From Lysobacterales bacterium (GTDB lineage: Bacteria; Pseudomonadota; Gammaproteobacteria; Xanthomonadales; SZUA-36): a stretch of DNA of 8,947 nt. A program made the translations under genes and the position numbers. Shown piece after piece: positions 7,714 to 8,947 of the stretch. The stretch is taken from positions 1 to 8,947 of the forward strand of contig JABSSV010000007.1 in assembly GCA_013213875.1 (NCBI GenBank), given 5' to 3'. The notes beneath the pieces were generated by a model, which was not told the DNA's origin, searched no databases, and saw only the letters and a list, made by a program, of their open reading frames with translations. Position 1 is the stretch's first letter. Each line of letters begins with the position of its first letter.

Positions 7714-7869
7714 CTAGTACCAGTTATGCCCACCTACACTGATATAGCCATGATTACCGATCGGAATACCGACATTCATACCCACCCCCACATTGCCACT
7801 GCAGCCGGCTAGCGCCAGGCTCAGAAGCAGCAGCGTTGCGGTCGCAATTTTTTGCCAACGTTTGTTCAT
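7714..7869 (-). CDS. Small glycine-rich lipoprotein, 51 residues
   Basis: The product starts MNKRWQKIATATLLLL and has a clear type II signal peptide with lipobox LAGC (Cys23). Serine at +2 predicts outer-membrane sorting. The mature part is only about 29 residues: glycine-rich with repeated V-G alternation (GNVGVGMNVGIPIG) and an aromatic end, GGHNWY. The function is not recognised. The start is well supported: AGGGAG at 7882-7877 sits 7 nt upstream of the ATG, and the ATG overlaps the stop of the VOC lipoprotein gene by four bases (ATGA, 7869-7866). This indicates translational coupling. A longer reading of the same frame up to 8046 runs antisense-like through the VOC gene in another frame and lacks a signal sequence at its start, so the short form is preferred. 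Confidence 0.8.
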   Translation of the reverse strand: MNKRWQKIATATLLLLSLALAGCSGNVGVGMNVGIPIGNHGYISVGGHNWY

Positions 7870-8732
7870 GATGATGCTCCCTGATTCATGGACTGGAGCG
7901 CCAAAATGGCGCCGCTGGGATCTGTAATCACGGCAATGGTTCCCTCGCGCACGTCTGCCGTGGGCGCCAGCAATACGGTCGCACCGCTGTCCGCAGCCGC
8001 CTGCGCAGCAAGGCCCGCATCGCGGACCGCAAAATAACTCAGCCATAGCGGTGTCAACTCATCGGCGGGACGCTGCATGATGCCGGCCTGCGCCTGCCCC
8101 TGGTGCTGGAGCGTGCGATAAACACCGCGGGCACGCTGCTCCTCGGCCACGGTACCGCCGGTGAGCGAGAGATAAAAGTTGCCGGCGCTAGCCGCATCAG
8201 CCGCCACCAGTTCATTCCAGACAATCTGCCCCTTGCTGTCCTCCCAACTGCGCGGCCGATAGGCCAGCTGTGATTCGATCAGGCCTACCACAGCACCCTC
8301 CGGATCATGCACGGCGGCCGCTCGGGCAAAATCTCCCAGCTCCCGCGGCGCCACCGCGACCATGCCGCCTGCGGCAACAGTGGCGGCTGTTGCCGCGTCC
8401 AGGTCATCCACCGCGTAGTAACCTATCCAGCGGGAGTAATCCTCGCCCGTGTCCGGATCAGCCAGTTCGACCATGCCACCTACGTAGCGGTCACCACTGA
8501 TAATCAAGGTATAGGGTTTACCGCCAGCCAACTCGCGCCGCTCAAAGCGCCAGCCAAACAAAGGCCCATAGAAGGCTTTCGCTGCCGCCACGTCATCGGT
8601 GATCAGGTCATGCCAGATAAAACTACCCGCCAGTGGCGCCTCCGTATCCTGATTAAGGTTTGAGGTGTTTTGCTGAGCACAGGCGGCCAGTAAGCCGACC
8701 AGCGCCAAAGCCAGTAAAGCACGTAAGGACAT
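7866..8732 (-). CDS. Exported lipoprotein with two VOC (glyoxalase/bleomycin-resistance fold) domains
   Basis: The 288-residue product begins with a lipoprotein signal (MSLRALLALALVGLLAAC; Cys18, Ala at +2), followed by a short linker and two VOC domains. Domain 1 spans about residues 36-155 (IWHDLITDDVAAAKAFYGPLFGW, ending VVGLIES). Domain 2 spans about 168-282 (IVWNELVAADAASAGNFY, ending AILALQS). The tandem layout resembles the COG3324 / mycobacterial CFP30B group, which is usually cytoplasmic, so lipid-anchored export is unusual. VOC proteins bind a metal or small ligands; the substrate is unknown. H41 and E153 occupy typical metal-ligand positions in domain 1, while domain 2 has N173 and Q280 there. 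The start at 8732 is chosen over an upstream in-frame ATG (8903) because it has AGGAG at 7 nt and starts the signal peptide. It is the first gene of a three-gene envelope cluster. Confidence 0.88.
   Translation of the reverse strand: MSLRALLALALVGLLAACAQQNTSNLNQDTEAPLAGSFIWHDLITDDVAAAKAFYGPLFGWRFERRELAGGKPYTLIISGDRYVGGMVELADPDTGEDYSRWIGYYAVDDLDAATAATVAAGGMVAVAPRELGDFARAAAVHDPEGAVVGLIESQLAYRPRSWEDSKGQIVWNELVAADAASAGNFYLSLTGGTVAEEQRARGVYRTLQHQGQAQAGIMQRPADELTPLWLSYFAVRDAGLAAQAAADSGATVLLAPTADVREGTIAVITDPSGAILALQSMNQGASS
7877..7882 (-). promoter_or_regulatory. Ribosome binding site of the small lipoprotein gene
   Basis: AGGGAG, 7 nt before the ATG at 7869 and inside the last codons of the VOC lipoprotein gene. 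It decides the short start over the longer open frame. Confidence 0.7.
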
Positions 8733-8739
8733 AGATTTA

Positions 8740-8744
8740 CTCCT
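8740..8744 (-). promoter_or_regulatory. Ribosome binding site of the VOC lipoprotein gene
   Basis: AGGAG, 7 nt before the ATG at 8732. It supports this start over the in-frame ATG at 8903, which would bury the signal peptide behind 57 non-matching, Cys-rich residues. Confidence 0.8.
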
Positions 8745-8947
8745 GAACGATAGATAACCCATGTTAGCGCATGGACGGCATACAGTTCCCTGCCGATTTG
8801 TCACAAAAATTGCTGCGCTGGGTACCGGCAGGAGTGCGCAACCGGGGTGAGTCACTGAGGCGCAGCCACCACAGCACCGTGATCGCTCTTCCATAGGGGC
8901 CATGTTGTGCGTGTCCCGGGGAGCACAAAAAGAGCTCCTGTGCCAAG
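8745..8947. other. Upstream region of the VOC lipoprotein cluster, no convincing gene
   Basis: This roughly 200-nt stretch must hold the promoter of the minus-strand cluster if that does not lie beyond the edge. On the minus strand TTGTGA (around 8803-8808) could be a -35 box, but no good -10 box follows at the right distance. A perfect 5-bp inverted repeat CCATG-N6-CATGG lies at 8759-8774, between it and the RBS, and could be an operator. A GGAGC/GCTCC stem (8920-8938, 9-nt loop) sits near the right edge without a T run. A 60-codon minus-strand frame (8946-8764) has no coding character. Confidence 0.35.

Noticed and set aside
7391..7717. Plus-strand frame of 108 codons opposite the peptidase
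   Set aside because: It is antisense to the HEVGH-containing gene, which is clearly the coding strand.
7714..8046. Long form (110 codons) of the small lipoprotein frame
   Set aside because: The upstream part overlaps the VOC domain in another frame. The internal ATG at 7869 has a good RBS, a lipobox and an ATGA overlap.
8733..8903. 57-residue N-terminal extension of the VOC lipoprotein to the ATG at 8903
   Set aside because: It would bury an intact lipoprotein signal peptide, is Cys-rich and unlike VOC proteins, and the ATG at 8732 has an ideal AGGAG at 7 nt.
8920..8938. GGAGC/GCTCC stem as a terminator
   Set aside because: A five-base stem with a nine-base loop and no following T run on either strand is too weak to call.
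8764..8946. 60-codon minus-strand frame near the right edge
   Set aside because: It starts with TTG, has no RBS, and its Cys/Pro/Arg-rich product lacks any recognisable feature.

Overview
The window looks like chromosomal DNA of a moderately GC-rich Gram-negative bacterium, most likely a gammaproteobacterium. Two lipoproteins carry proteobacterial lipoboxes without Asp at +2, and the large surface protein is of a kind common in marine gammaproteobacteria. The genus cannot be fixed from this sequence. All well-supported genes lie on the minus strand, so they read right to left.

Positions 1-6603 are one uninterrupted minus-strand frame of 2201 codons that runs off the left edge. It encodes a giant secreted protein. 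It has a signal peptide, a unique N-terminal domain, and about 13 immunoglobulin-like units of the DUF11/isopeptide-forming type, spaced about 150-170 residues apart. In the middle of the protein two kinds of unit alternate, giving a super-repeat of about 310-340 residues. One kind opens with a (V/L)VEP motif and usually carries a cysteine pair. The other opens with an IGEEVTF-like motif and often ends with FDFG...DG(V)xDxxD...RVxD. The C-terminus and anchoring mode are outside the window.

Positions 6604-6949 are an intergenic stretch. They hold a good sigma-70-like promoter for the giant gene, a leader of about 125 nt, several inverted repeats, and a possible plus-strand small membrane-protein gene. 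That small gene is broken, or misread, at a six-T run. Its stop codon overlaps the stop codon of the convergent protease gene.

Positions 6950-8732 hold a compact minus-strand cluster of three envelope genes. In transcription order these are an exported lipoprotein with two VOC (glyoxalase-fold) domains, a 51-residue glycine-rich lipoprotein whose start overlaps the preceding stop by four bases, and, after 80 nt, a membrane zinc peptidase of the YugP type (HEVGH). Positions 8733-8947 hold the ribosome binding site and presumed promoter region of this cluster, with no convincing gene.

The window is therefore devoted to the cell envelope: one giant stalk-like protein, two lipoproteins and a membrane protease. 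No RNA genes, CRISPR arrays, insertion sequences or phage genes were seen. The least described elements are the alternating architecture of the giant protein, the secreted double-VOC lipoprotein cluster, and the frameshifted small membrane ORF.
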